A stretch of 64,000 bases of DNA from Anaeramoeba ignava (lineage: Eukaryota > Metamonada > Anaeramoebidae), in the NCBI GenBank assembly GCA_028826165.1, contig JAPDFW010000044.1:112001-176000 (forward strand), read 5' to 3'. Of this stretch, positions 46,508-59,358 are shown piece after piece. Made by a program: the position numbers and the translations under genes. The notes below the pieces were generated by a model. That model did no database searches. It saw nothing but the letters and a program-made list of their open reading frames with translations, and was not told the DNA's origin. Within the stretch, counting starts at the first letter, position 1. Every line of letters starts with the position of its first letter.

Positions 46508-49500
46508 ATGGAAAATAAAAATAGAATCAATAATTTTAATTGTAATTATGTAGTCACAATAAATCCACCAACATCTATAACAACATCAACAACAGGAAAA
46601 TTTACATCACCAAAAGATAGAAATTTGATAGTTTCCAAAAATACATCATTTGAAATATATTTTATAACATCAACAGGTTTAAAACCTTATTTAGTTGTTC
46701 CCATTTATGGAAGTATTGCAACATTGAAGCTATTTTCTATTGAAGGAAAAGAACAAGATTTATTGTTTATTTTGACACAAGAAGCCAAGTTGATGATTCT
46801 TTCATTTGATTCAAAAACAGAAACAATTACAACAGTTGCAAATAGTAATTTGAAGCAAAAAATTGGCAAGAAAAATGAGATTGGAGCTGTTGGGTTAATT
46901 TCTCCAAACTCACAAGCAATTATAGTTTATTTTTACACTGGGTTTTTGAAATATTTCCCAATTGATCCAAATGCAAATCTTTTAAATTCAAATAAGGATG
47001 ATTTAATAATAAACGGTGGCGCAGAAAATGCCGCTTTCCCAGTGTTTTCTGAAGCATTTGATATTCGATTGAAAGAGCTAATTGTTCATGATATTGTTTT
47101 TTTATATTCAAAATACAACGAATTATTATTGTGTGTTTTGTTTGAAACTGCAAATGATATGCGACATATCAAAACATATGTGTTGCAAAAGGAATTGCTT
47201 GAATTGAAAAAAGGTCCGTTTTCAAGATCAAATGTGGATGAATCAGCCAATATGCTGATTCCTGTTTTACCTCCTTTTTACGGAGTTTTGGTTGTTGGAA
47301 ACTCGAAGATATCATACATCAACAATGGCAGCTTTATTACCACTAAAATTCCCTGGGGATTTTATATCGCATTTGGTGTTATTGATGCCTCAAGAATACT
47401 TTTGGGTGATCATCTGGGAAATTTATATTTGGTTGCTTTAATTAAGAAGACATCAAGAAAATCAAAATCAATTGAAAACGAAAAAACTCAAGAAAAACAA
47501 GTTGTGGAAATTAAGTTTGTTAAATTGGGAGAAACATCTTCTCCAACTTCCTTTTCATATTTAGATAATGGATTTGTGTTTGTGGGATCTTCTTGGGGAA
47601 ATTCGATGGTCATCCAACTCCAAAACTCATCTACTCCAGGATTTGAAGTTGTGGATGAGTTTCGGAATGTTGGTCCCATTTCAGATTTTTGTTGTGTTTG
47701 TCCAGATGATTCTGGGCAATCCAAAATGATTACATGCTCGGGAGCTTTCAAATCAAGCTCTTTGCAATTAATTTCCAACGGAATTCTTATTAATCAATTA
47801 TCTTCAATAAATCTTCCAGGAATTTCTGGTATTTGGAATCTCAAACAATTCAAGAAACAAAAAGAAAACAAAACAGAAAAATTAATTGATAACTTGATTG
47901 ACAAATTTGTTGTTCTTTCTTTTTTCCAAACAACATCAATTTTGGAAGTTAAAGGAGAACAATTTCAATCAGTAGAATTTAATGGGTTTGCTTATGATTC
48001 GCAAACATTATGTTGTTTTCAAATGATTTTACCCAAAGAAGGCAAAATTTACACGATACAAATTGTTCCAGAATCTATTCGTGTAATTGAAACATCAAAA
48101 TGGGAATTAGTTTCAACTTGGAAACCTCCAAAAGAAAGCAGAATATTACTTGCAGAAGGAATTCAATATGAGCAAGAAAATTCGACATTTTCAAAAGTGA
48201 TTCTTTCAACCTCAATTCATGATATTATTATGTTGGAAATTTCATCTGATGGCAAATTTTCTCAGAAAGGAATAGCTAATTTTGGGTTTGAAATTTCTTG
48301 TATTAATCTGCATGAAAATTTGGATATTGGAGCAATTGGTTCATGGGAAGATTTCAGCATTAGATTGATTAATCTCAAGAATATGCAAGAAATTTGCAAA
48401 GTTGATCTTATTAATGGTAGTTTATTTACACAAGAAATCAACAACAATAATAATAATAATTTAATTCTTTATTTTTAAAAATAACAATAACAACAATAAC
48501 AACAATAAAAAAGATGTTCTTCCAAGATCTGTCGTGCTAATTTCTTGGCAAAAGGAACTATATTTAATTATTGGTATGGGAGATGGAAATGTTTTCACAT
48601 TTAATCTTGATTTGGAAACATATCAAGTAAAGAAAAAAAGAAAATTTGTTTCGGGGAAAACACCCGTTTCACTTCGTAAATTGAAGTGTTTTGGAAAAGA
48701 AATTGTGTTTGTTTGTTCGGATAAATCAAGTGTTATTCATTCAGAAAATCAAAAATTGCTTTTTTCAAGCACAACTGTTAATGAAGTGAATCAAATTTCA
48801 TCATTAAATTCAAAATATTATTCTGATTGTTTAATTATTTCAAGCAATAACACACTTTCAATTTGTCAAATTGAAGAATTTCAAAATTTAAATATTAAGG
48901 AATTTCCATTGAATGAAATGGCAAGAAGAATTGTACATTTGAAGAAAATGAAGAAATATGCAATTTTAACATCTGTTATTTCAACGAATGAAGATCAACA
49001 GAAATCAGAAATGTTAAGTAATGAAATACCGAATCAAATTGAGAAAAATCATCTTCGAATAATTGATGAGAATACATTTGAGGGTTAGAAACAAAATCAA
49101 TTAGAAAATCAAAATTAAAATCAATTAGAAAATTAAAATCAATTAGAAAATTAAAATCAATTAGAAAATTAAAATTAAAATCAATTAGAAAATTAAAATC
49201 AAAATCAAAATTAAAATTAAAATCAATTAGAAAATCAAAATCAATTAGAAAATTAAAATCAATTAGAAAATTAAAATCAATTAGAAAATTAAAATCAATT
49301 AGAAAATTAAAATTAATTAGAAAATCAAAATCAAAATTAAAATCAATTAGAAAATTAAAATTAATATTAAAATCAATTAGAAAATTAAAATTAAAATCAA
49401 AATCAAAATTAAAATCAATTAGAAAATTAAAATCAATTAGAAAATTAAAATCAATTAGAAAATTAAAATTAAAATCAAAATTAAAATTAAAATCAATTAG

Positions 49501-52287
49501 AAAATTAAAATCAAAATTTTTTATATATAAAAATTTTATTTAGTTGTTGGATCGTTTGAATTTGATAATCAAGAAACAGCTCTATCAATTATAACCATTG
49601 AAATGGATGAAAATTCTGAGATTATTATTGTTGGAAGTGGAATTTCCAAGTCTGATAAATCTGGACCTGATTGGGGCAAAATACGAATGTTTTCAATTGA
49701 AAAAAAAATGAATGAAGAAAATTCAAATGAAAATTCAAATGAAAATTCAAATGAAACTTTAAAACTTCAAATGATTGCTTTTCAGGAATTTGGAGGAGCT
49801 GTTTTTTCACTTGCAAGATATAAAAAAAGAAGATTTGTAGCTGGAATTAATAACCAAGTGTTTCTTTTTAAAATTACAGAATCAAAAGAAAAAAATCAAT
49901 CACTTTTTTTTCTTTATCAAGGATATCAAATTGGAAGCATGGCTTCATTACATTTACAAACAATAAAAAACATAGTTTTTTGTGGAGATTCAATGAAAAG
50001 TGTAAGAGGATGGATTGTTGGGAAAACTGATTATATATTTAATGAAGTTTGTCGGGATTTTTATCCCAAAAGATTATCAGCAATTGAAATTTTGGATGAA
50101 AATCATTTGTTAGTTTCAGATCGAAATTGTAATTTGTATATTCTTTATAAGAAGGATGAAGATCAAGATAATTTAGAAGAAAGTTATAGATTAGAAAATA
50201 TTGGACCTTTTCATACAGGAGATGTTATTAATAAGTTTCAAAAATGTATATAAATAATTTTAGGAAATGTGTCAAAATTCAAATCCATTTTTTAATTCTA
50301 AAAAAAAAAATTGATTGATTATTTTTATATTGGTTCAGGTTCTTTTGTGATGAAAACGGAGGAAAATGAGCATTTACATTCATCAAGTATTGTGTATGGG
50401 ACTATTTCTGGAGAGATTGGATTAATTGTTTCTATATCAAAAGAAGATTTTATACTTTTTAGATTATTAGAGAAGATTTTAGGGAGTATTATAGTTGGAG
50501 TTGGAGGATTTACACAAGAACAATATCCTTTTTAAATGATTTAAATGATTTAAATGAAAATATTGAATATTGAATTAAATATTGAATTGAATTATTGAAA
50601 TAAATATTAAATAATAAATATTAAATATTAAATATTAAATATTGAATATTGAATATTGAATTGAATTAAATTGAATATTAAATAATATTGAATTGAATTA
50701 AATATTGAATTAAATATTGAATTAAATATTAAAAATTAAATTGAATATTGAATATTGAATATTAAATATTTAATATTGAATTGAATTAAATATTGAATTA
50801 AATATTGAATATTTAATTAAATATTGAATATTGAAATAAATATTAAATATTGAATTAAATATTAAATTAAATATTGAATTGAATTAAATATTAAATATTA
50901 AATATTAAATATTAAATATTGAATATTAAATATTGAATATTGAATTGAATATTGAATTGAATATTAAATATTGAAATAAATATTAAATATTGAATTGAAT
51001 ATTAAATTGAAATTGAATATTAAAATTGAATTGAATTGAATATTAAATACAAAATAAATATTGAATTGAATTGAATATTGGAAATGAATTAAATATTGAA
51101 TTAAATATTGGAATTGAATTAAATATTAAATTAAATATTGAATTAAATATTTGAATATTAAAAATTGAATTAAATTGAATATTAAATATTGAATTGAATA
51201 TTGAGTATTGAATTGAATATTGAAATAAATATTGAATTGAATTGAATTAAATATTGAAATATTGAATATTGAATTGAATTAAATTGAATAATGAAATATT
51301 GATTTGAATATTAAATATTGAATATTGAAATAAATATTAAATATTAAATATTGAAATAAATATTAAATATTAAATATTGAATTAAATATTAAATATTAAA
51401 TATTGAAATAAATATTAAATATTAAATATTGAATTGAATATTAAATAATATTGAATTAAATATTAAATATTGAATTAAATAAATATTGAATAATAAATAT
51501 TGAAATATTGAATATTAAATAATATTGAATTGAATATTGAAATGAAATATTAAATATTGAAATTAAATATTGGAATGAAATAAATTGAAATAATGAATAT
51601 TGAATATTAAATATTGAAATAATGAATAAAAATAATAATTGAATTGAATATTAAAAATAAATATTAAATATTAAATATTGAATTGAATATTGAATTGAAT
51701 ATTAAATATTGAATATTGGGGAATATTGAATTGAATTAAATATTGAATATTAAATATTGAATTGAATTAAATATAAATATTAAATATTGAATTGAATTAA
51801 ATATTGAATATTAAATATTGAATTGAATTAAATATTAAATATTAAATATTGAATATTAAATATTAAATATTGAATTAAATATTGAATATTGAATTAAATA
51901 TTTAATATTGAATTGAATATTAAATATTAAATTGAATATTGAGTATTGAAATAAATATTAAATATTGAATTGAATATTGAATATTGATTTGAATATTGAA
52001 ATAAATATTAAATATTAAATATTGATTTGAATATTTAATTGAAATGATTATTAATTTGTTTTCTTTTGACACATTTCTTTTTCTTTACATTTAGATGCTT
52101 TGATCAAGGTTTAGATGATTCAAATAATTCTTATCAAGGTTTTATTGATGGAAATTTAATTGAAAAATTTCTTGATTTAAAAAATAATGAAATGGAAGAA
52201 ATTATATCTCAAATTAATATTTCAAGAATAAAAATAACAATAGATGAATTAATTGAAAAAATTGAAAAAATGAAACAATTATATTAA
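46508..52287 (+). CDS. DDB1: DDB1, UV-damage DNA-binding protein 1 / CUL4 adaptor (4 exons, last intron U12-type)
   Basis: Exons are 46508-49083 (with one frame break at about 48462-48478), 49544-50245, 50339-50522 and 52089-52287, about 1,219 residues against 1,140 in human. The N terminus NYVVTINPPTSITTSTTGKF, then FTSPKDRNLIVSKNTSFEIY, LLFILT, LGETSSPTSFSYLDNGFVFV, VTCSGAFK-type KMITCSGAFKSSSLQLI, INLPGISGIW and the C terminus GFIDGNLIEKFLDL all match DDB1 in order. The three beta-propellers and the C-terminal helical domain are thus all present. DDB1 bridges Cullin-4 to DCAF substrate receptors in the nucleus. Introns 1 and 2 are GT-AG in phase 1; the third is AT-AC. The frame break lies in an Asn-rich low-complexity insert. 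Confidence 0.95.
49084..49543 (+). repeat. DDB1 intron 1, private AATCAATTAGAAAATTAA repeat
   Basis: 460 bases built from AAAATCAATTAGAAAATTA units with hexamer interruptions. GT at 49084, TTTAG at 49543, phase 1 (G|TT, Val in TFEVVGSF). Confidence 0.9.
50523..52088 (+). other. U12-type AT-AC intron of DDB1
   Basis: Exon 3 ends ACACAAGAACA and the intron begins ATATCCTTTTT, an exact match to the minor-spliceosome AT-AC donor consensus ATATCCTTT. It ends TTCTTTAC before ATTTAGATGC. A branch-like TTCTTTTGAC (branch A at 52069) is 19 bases before the splice. Joining gives VGGFTQEQFRCFDQG, matching human DDB1 position for position (VGKIEHSFWRSFHTE). No GT donor in the correct phase exists between the last homologous codon and the stop. 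The interior is a 1.5 kb array of AATATTGAATTG-like units. Confidence 0.8.
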
Positions 52288-52442
52288 AATTTAAAATTCA
52301 AATTAGAATTAAATAAATATTTTTTCCTTTTAAAATTTTAAATCCAAAAAAAATAAATTAAAAAAGATTTTTTTTTTAAATTTTTTTTTTCATTTTTTTT
52401 TCATTTTTCTTTTTTCTTTTTTCTTTTTTGATATAAAAAAAA

Positions 52443-54705
52443 ATGAGTGGAATTGGAACAGGAGTAAGTTTATAAATATAAAATAAATTCAAAAAAAAAA
52501 TCAATTTAAGATTCTCACTTTAAAATTATTTTAAAATTTTTATTTTAAAATTTTATTTTTAAATTTTTATTTTAAAATTTTTTTCATTTATAAATTTAGT
52601 ATGATGTTACTCCAACTACTTATTCTCCTGAAGGAAGAATTTTCCAGGTTGAATATGCTGCTCGTTCTGTTGAAAATAGTAGTACTGCAATAGGTATTCG
52701 TGTTTCTGATGGTGTTATTTTTGGAGTTGAAAAAAAAATCATTTCAAAAATGTTAGTTAAAGGTTCAAATAGAAGAGTTGGTTCAGTTGGTGATCATATT
52801 GGTGCTGTAATTTGTCTTGCTTTAACTTTTTTATTTTCATTTATAATATTAAAATTAAATTTAAAATTAAAATTAAAATCAATATTAAAATTAAAATTAA
52901 AATTAAAATTAAAATTAAAATTAAAATTAAAATTAAAATTAAAATTAAAATTAAAATTAAAATTAAAATTAAAATTAAAATTAAAATTAAAATTAAAATT
53001 AAAATTAAAATTAAAATTAAAATTAAAATTAAAATTAAAATTAATTTAAAATTAAAATTAAAATTAAAATTAAAATTAAAATTAAAATTAAAATTAAAAT
53101 TAAAAAATTAAAATTAAAAATTAAAATTAAAATTAAAATTAAAATTTAAAATTAAAAATTAAAATTAAAATTAAAATTAAAATTAAAATTAAAATTAAAA
53201 ATTAAAATTAAAATTAAAATTTAAAATTAAAATTAAAATAAAAAATTAAATTTAAAATTAAAATTAAAATTAAAATTAAAATTAAAATTAAAATTAAAAT
53301 TAAAATTAAAATTTAAAATTAAAATTAAAATTAAAATTTTAAAATTAAAATTAAAAATTAAATTAAAATTAAAATTATAATTAAAATTAAAATTAAAATT
53401 AAAATTAAAATTAAAATCAAAATTAAAATTAAAATTAAAATTAAAATTAAAAATTAAAATTAAAATTAAAATTAAAATTAAAATTAAAATTAAAATTAAA
53501 ATTAAAATTAAAATTAAAATTAAAATTAAAATTAAAATTAAAATTAAAATTAAAATTAAAATTAAAATTAAAATTAAAATTAAAATTAAAATTAAAATTA
53601 AAATTAAAATTAAAATTAAAATTTAAATTAAAATTAAATTTAAAATTAAAATTAAAATTAAAATTATAATTATAATTAATTTCAAAATTTGGAAACAAGT
53701 CTATTGCTGGATTAACTGCAGATGGAAGAAGAATTATAAAACAAGCAAATAGTGAAGCCAAAAGTTATAAAGATCTTACATCAGAAGCTATTCCATTGAA
53801 TGTTCTTGTTGATAGAATTTCCTCATTTGTTCAAATGCATACATTATATGCAAGTATTAGACCATTTGGTTGTGCTGTTATGTTCGGTTCTTATAACGAA
53901 AAAGATGGAGCTCAATTATTTCTTGTAGAACCAAGTGGAGTTTCTTTTGTAAATTTAATAATAATTTTATTAATAATAATTTTAATAATAAATTTAATAA
54001 TAATTTTAATAATAATTTTAATAATAAATTTAATAATAATTTTAATAATAAATTTAATAATAAATTTAATAATAAATTTTAATAAATTTAATAAAATTAA
54101 ATAATAAATTAATAATAAATTAAATTTAATTGATTTTAATAATAAATTTAATAATAATTTTAATAATAAATTTAATAATAAATTTAATAATAAATTTAAT
54201 AATTAATTTTAATAATAAATTTAATAATAATTTTAATAATAATTTTAATAATAAATTTAATAATAATTTTAATAATAATTTTAATAATAATTTTAATAAT
54301 AATTTTAATAATAATTTTAATAATAATTTTAATAATAATTTTAATAATAATTTTAATAATAATTTTAATAATAATTTTAATAATAACTTTAATAATAAAT
54401 TTAATAATAATAAGGGATATTATGGATGTGCAATTGGAAAAGCAAAACAATCAGCAAAAACAGAAATTGAAAAATTAAATCTTAGTGAATTGACATGCAG
54501 AGAAGCAATTAAACAAGTAGCAAAAATCATTTACACAATTCATGATGAAAGTAAAGATAAAGAAATGGAACTTGAAATGAGTTGGATTTGTAAAGAATCA
54601 GGTGGAAAACATGAATTAGTTCCTGATGATTTAATAGCAGAAGCAGAACAATTTGCTAAAGATAATACAGTTTCAACTAATATTCTCAACTTCGATAACA
54701 TTTAA
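52443..54705 (+). CDS. PSMA3: 20S proteasome subunit alpha-7 (PSMA3), 4 exons
   Basis: Exons are 52443-52463, 52600-52806, 53700-53948 and 54415-54705, all phase 0, 255 residues, the same length as human PSMA3. The N terminus [20 protein letters not shown], the alpha-subunit signature [30 protein letters not shown], then [60 protein letters not shown] and the acidic-poor tail all match alpha-7. Alpha subunits form the outer, non-catalytic rings and the gate of the 20S core. The start exon of 7 codons is supported by the family N terminus. Introns 2 and 3 are filled with hexamer and nonamer arrays. Confidence 0.97.
52807..53699 (+). repeat. PSMA3 intron 2, AAAATT hexamer array
   Basis: Nearly 900 bases of AAAATT with occasional one-base slips. 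Bounded by GTAATT and ACAAG. Open for long Lys-Leu or Lys-Ile runs that are not genes. Confidence 0.92.
53949..54414 (+). repeat. PSMA3 intron 3, AATAATTTT/AATAAATTT nonamer array
   Basis: Period-9 repeat bounded by GTAAAT and AATAAG. Its latter part is open in the frame of exon 4 (Asn-Asn-Asn-Phe repeats), and its beginning extends the frame of exon 3. Confidence 0.92.
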
Positions 54706-54934
54706 TTGATTAAATCCAAAAGAAAAAAGTGGAAAAAATTTTCTCCTTTTTTTTTTTCCTCTTTTCAAAAAATTTTTCTTCTTTTTTTTTTTTCTTCTTT
54801 TTTCTTTTAAAAAAAAAATTAAAAAAAAATTAAAAAAAAAATCATTTTTTTTTCTCTTTTTTTAAAAAACAAATCAATTAAACAATTTATAATCAAAATC
54901 AAAAGCAAAAACAACAAATTTTTTTTACTTTTAA
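54706..54934. other. Intergenic region between PSMA3 and PAK
   Basis: T- and A-tracts with AAAAAAGTGGAAAAAATT near 54725. No gene. It probably contains the PSMA3 3' end and the PAK promoter. Confidence 0.55.
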
Positions 54935-57900
54935 ATGTCAAATGTAAAAATTTAAACACAAAAATAAAAACAAAAACAAAAATAAAAACAAAAACAAAAA
55001 CAAAAATAAAAACAATTGTTTTAATTATTAATTTTTTTTTAAAAATTTTTTTTCTTTTTTCTTTTTTTTTACTTTTAATTTTACTTTTAAAATCAATTCA
55101 ATTCCTTTTCTTTCCTTTTCTTTAACTTTTAAATTTGAAACTTAAACTTAAATTTTAATTTACAAAATCAAATTCATTTTAATTTTTTAAAATGATTTTT
55201 ACAGAAAGAAAAAAAATTATTTGGAAAATTTCGTAAAAAAAAGAAAGATATTGTGATTTCAAGACCTTATAATGTTACACATGATATTCATGTTGATTTC
55301 AATTCTGAAACAGGATTTACTGTAAAAATTATTATTAAATTAATTATTAAAATTATTATTAAAATTATTATTAAAATTATTATTAAATTTATTATTAAAA
55401 TTATTATTAAAATTATTATTAAATTTATTATTAAAATTATTATTAAATTTATTATTAAATTTATTATTAAAATTATTATTAAATTTATTATTAATATAAT
55501 TATTAAAATTATTATTAAATTTATTATTAATATAATTATTAAATTTATTATTAAAATTATTATTAAAATTATTATTAAAATTATTATTAAAATTATTATT
55601 AAAATAATTATTAAAATTATTATTAAATTTATTATTAAAATTTATTATTAAAATTTATTATTAAAATTTATTATTAAATTTATTATTAAAATTATTATTA
55701 AAATTATTATTAAAATTATTATTAAAATTATTATTAAAATTATTAAATTTATTATTAAATTTATTATTAAATTTATTATTAAAATTATTATTAAAATTAT
55801 TATTAAAATTATTATTAAAATTATTATTAAAATTATTATTAAAATTATTATTAAATTTATTATTAAATTTATTATTAAATTTATTATTAAAATTATTATT
55901 AAATTTATTATTATTAAAATTATTATTAAAATTATTATTAAATTTATTATTAAATTTATTATTATTAAAATTATTATTAAATTTATTATTAAAATAATTA
56001 TTAATATAATTATTAAATTTATTATTAAAATTATTATTAAAATTATTATTAAATTTATTATTAAAATTAATTATTAAAATTATTATTAAAATTAATTATT
56101 AAATTTATTATTAAATTTAATTATTAAAATTATTATTAAAATTATTATTAAATTTATTATTAAAATTAATTATTAAAATTATTATTAAAATTATTATTAA
56201 ATTTATTATTAAATTTATTATTAAATTTATTATTAATATAATTATTAAATTGATTATTAATATAATTATTAAATTTATTATTAAATTTATTATTGAATTT
56301 AAAAGGGACTTCCAAAACAATGGGAATCTTTATTAAAAACTTCAGGAATTACAAAAGAAGAAGTTCATCAAAATCCAGATGCAGTTTTAGATGTTCTTGA
56401 ATTTCAAAACAAACCAACAATGAAAGGACAAAAAAAACAAGAAGCACAACCAACAAACACAACAAATGTTCAAAGAAAACTTGGTAATTAAATTATTATT
56501 TAAAATTTCTATTTAAAATTATTTAAAATTTATATTTAAAATTTTTTTAAAAAAAAAAGATACTTTAATTTCTAAAGAAGATCCAAATCAATTATTTACA
56601 GGATTAAAAAAGATAGGAGAAGGGTAATAAATCTCAAAATAAATGAAAATAAATGAAAATAATTCAAAATAATTGAAAACAAATGAAAATAATTCAAAAT
56701 AATTCAAAATAATTCAAAACAATTCAAAACAAATGAAAATAATTCAAAATAATTCAAAATAATTTAAAACAATTGAAAATAATTCAAAATAATTTAAAAT
56801 AATTTAAAACAAATGAAAATAATTCAAAATAATTTAAAATAATTTAAAATAATTGAAAATAATTCAAAATAATTGAAAACAATTTAAAATAATTTAAAAC
56901 AATTCAAAATAATTTAAAATAATTTAAAATAATTTAAAATAATTTAAAATGAAAATAATTTAAAATAATTTAAAATAATTTAAAATAATTCAAAATAATT
57001 GCAAAATAATTCAAAATAATTCAAATTTATAATATTTTTTAGTTCAACTGGTTCAGTTTATGTTGCAACTCATAAAGCAACAGGAAAACAAGTTGCATTG
57101 AAAATTATGGGAGAATTTATTCAACAAAATATGAAAGTTGTTGAAAATGAAATTGCAATGATGAGATCAAGCAAACATAAAAATGTAGTAGAATATATTG
57201 GATCTTATTTAACTGGAGATAGTCTTTGGGTATTTTTAATTTTTAATTTAATTTTTAACTTAATTTTTAATTTAATTTTTAACTTAGGTTGCTATGGAAT
57301 ATATGGATGGTGGATCTTTAACAGAAATTGTTTCTATTTGTAAAATGTCTGAACCACAAATTGCTGCTGTTTGTAAAGAGGTATAAAATTTAAAATTAAA
57401 ACTAAAATTAAAATTAATATTAATATTAAAATTAAAATTAAAATTAAAATTAAAATTAAAATCAAAATTAAAATTAATATTAAAATTAAAATTAAAATTA
57501 ATATTAAAATTAAAATTAAAATTAAAATTAAAATTAAAATAAAAATAAAAATTAAAATTAAAATTAAAATTAAAATTAAAATTAAAATTAAAATTAATAT
57601 TAAAATTAAAATTAAAATTAAAATTATTATTAAAATTAAAATTAAAATTAAAATTAAAATTAATTAAAATTAAAATTAAAATTAATATTAAAATTAAAAT
57701 TAAAATTAAAATTAAAATTAAAATCAAAATTAAAATTAATATTAAAATTAAAATTAAAAATAAAAATTAAAATTAAAATTAAAATTAAAATTAAAATTAA
57801 AATTAAAATTAAAATTAAAATCAAAATTAAAATCAAAATTAAAATTCAAATCAAAAATTAAAATTAAAATTATTAAAATTTATTGATTAGATTTTAAGAG

Positions 57901-59023
57901 CTTTAAATTATATTCATGGATTAAATCGAATTCATAGAGATATTAAAAGTGATAATGTTTTATTAAGTACTAAAGGAGAAGTAAAATTAGCAGATTTTGG
58001 ATATTGTGCTCAATTAACTGATGAAGTAACAAAAAGAAATTCAGTAGTTGGAACACCATATTGGATGGCACCTGAATTAATTAGAGGTCAAGATTATGGA
58101 GTTAAAGTACAATATAAATAATTTAGAAATTAAAACTATAATTAATATTAAAATTAAAATCAAAATTAAAATTAAAATTAAAATTAAAATTAAAATTAAA
58201 ATTAAAATTAAAAATTAAAATTAAAATTAATATTAAAATTAAAATTAAAATTAAAATTAAAATTAAATTCAAAATTAAAATCAAAATTAATATTAATATT
58301 AAAATTAAAATTAAAATTAAAATTAAAAAAAATTCAAAATTAAAATTAAAATTAAAATTAAAATTAAAATTAAAATTAAAATTAAAATTAAAATTAAAAT
58401 TAAAATTAAAATTAAATTTAAAATTAAAATTAATTCAATATATTTTAAATAAACATAAAAAAAGGTTGATATTTGGAGTTTGGGGATTTTAATGGTTGAA
58501 ATGGCTGAAGGAGAACCACCATATTTAGATTATCCACCACTTCGTGCTCTTTTCCTTATTGCAACACATGGACCACCTGATTTAAAAGAACCTGATTCAT
58601 GGTCATCAGAATTTAAAGATTTTATGGCAAAATGTCTTGAAAAAGAGGTTACTTCTCGAGCAACAGCAGATCAATTATTAAGAGTAAATTTTAATTGAAT
58701 ATTTTAATTGAATATTTTAATTGAATTTTTTAATTGGATATTTTAATTGAATTTTTTAATTGAATATTTTAATTGAATATTTTAATTGAATATTTTAATT
58801 GAATATTTTTAATTGAATATTTTAATTGAATTTTTTAATTGTAAATTTTTAATTGTAAATTTTTAATTGTAAATTTTTAATTGTAAATTTTTAATTGTAA
58901 ATTTTTAATTGTAAATTTTATTTAAATTAGCATCCTTTTATTCGTAAAGCTTGTTCTCTTCGTGGTTTAATTCCTTTGGTTCATAAAGCAAAAGAAAATC
59001 AAACAAATTTAGATGATATTTAA
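54935..59023 (+). CDS. p21-activated kinase (PAK/STE20) with CRIB domain, 9 exons
   Basis: Exons are 54935-54943, 55205-55321, 56306-56483, 56560-56623, 57043-57229, 57288-57380, 57891-58106, 58465-58683 and 58931-59023, summing to 392 codons in one frame. Domains in order: basic segment [42 protein letters not shown], which binds Cdc42/Rac GTP; autoinhibitory-like [20 protein letters not shown]; kinase Gly loop [11 protein letters not shown], Lys in VALKIM, hinge [11 protein letters not shown], catalytic [15 protein letters not shown], activation site [11 protein letters not shown], then [20 protein letters not shown]. All key residues are present, so it is probably active. Group I-like PAKs regulate actin and motility. 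The 9-nt first exon (Met-Ser-Asn) is the least certain part; internal joins are confirmed by phase and homology. Confidence 0.92.
55322..56305 (+). repeat. PAK intron 2, ATTATTAAA nonamer array
   Basis: Almost 1 kb of period-9 ATTATTAAA/ATTATTAAT units splitting the CRIB domain between FNSETGFT and GLPKQW. This is the reverse-oriented counterpart of the nonamer array in PSMA3 intron 3. Confidence 0.93.
56624..57042 (+). repeat. PAK intron 4, AATAATTCAAA/AATAATTTAAA decamer array
   Basis: Short repeats of AATAATT plus CAAA, GAAA or TAAA. It splits the Gly-rich loop codon GG|T. Bounded by GTAATA and TTTTTTAG. Confidence 0.9.
57381..57890 (+). repeat. PAK intron 6, hexamer array
   Basis: AAAATT hexamers with ATTAATATTAAA variants, between VCKE and [11 protein letters not shown] similar array fills intron 7 (58107-58464), and an ATTTTAATTGAAT array fills intron 8 (58684-58930). 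Confidence 0.9.
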
Positions 59024-59358
59024 AATTCATTTAAAATTAAAATTAAAATTTAAAATTTCCAAAACAAAACAATTAATTTCAAAAAGAATTCAAATTTTTT
59101 CTTTTTTTTTCTTTTTTTCTTTTTTTTCTTTCGTTTTTTCTTTTTTTCTTTTAAAATTATCGATTCATTTTACTTGACATTTCTTTTTATGTATTTCGAA
59201 ACAAAAACAAACAAAATCAAAAAAAGATTTTTTTTTTTTTTAATAATAATTAAAAAATAAAAAAAAAAAAAAGTGGAACAAAAAAAAAATATTTACTTTT
59301 TTAATTTTATTTCTTATTTTCTTTTTCTTTTTCTTTTTCTTTTCTTTTTCTTTTTCTT
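59024..59358. other. Convergent intergenic region
   Basis: Between the PAK stop and the end of the minus-strand coiled-coil gene. T and A tracts with a GTGGAAC near 59273 and a CTTTTT repeat. No gene seen. Confidence 0.6.
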
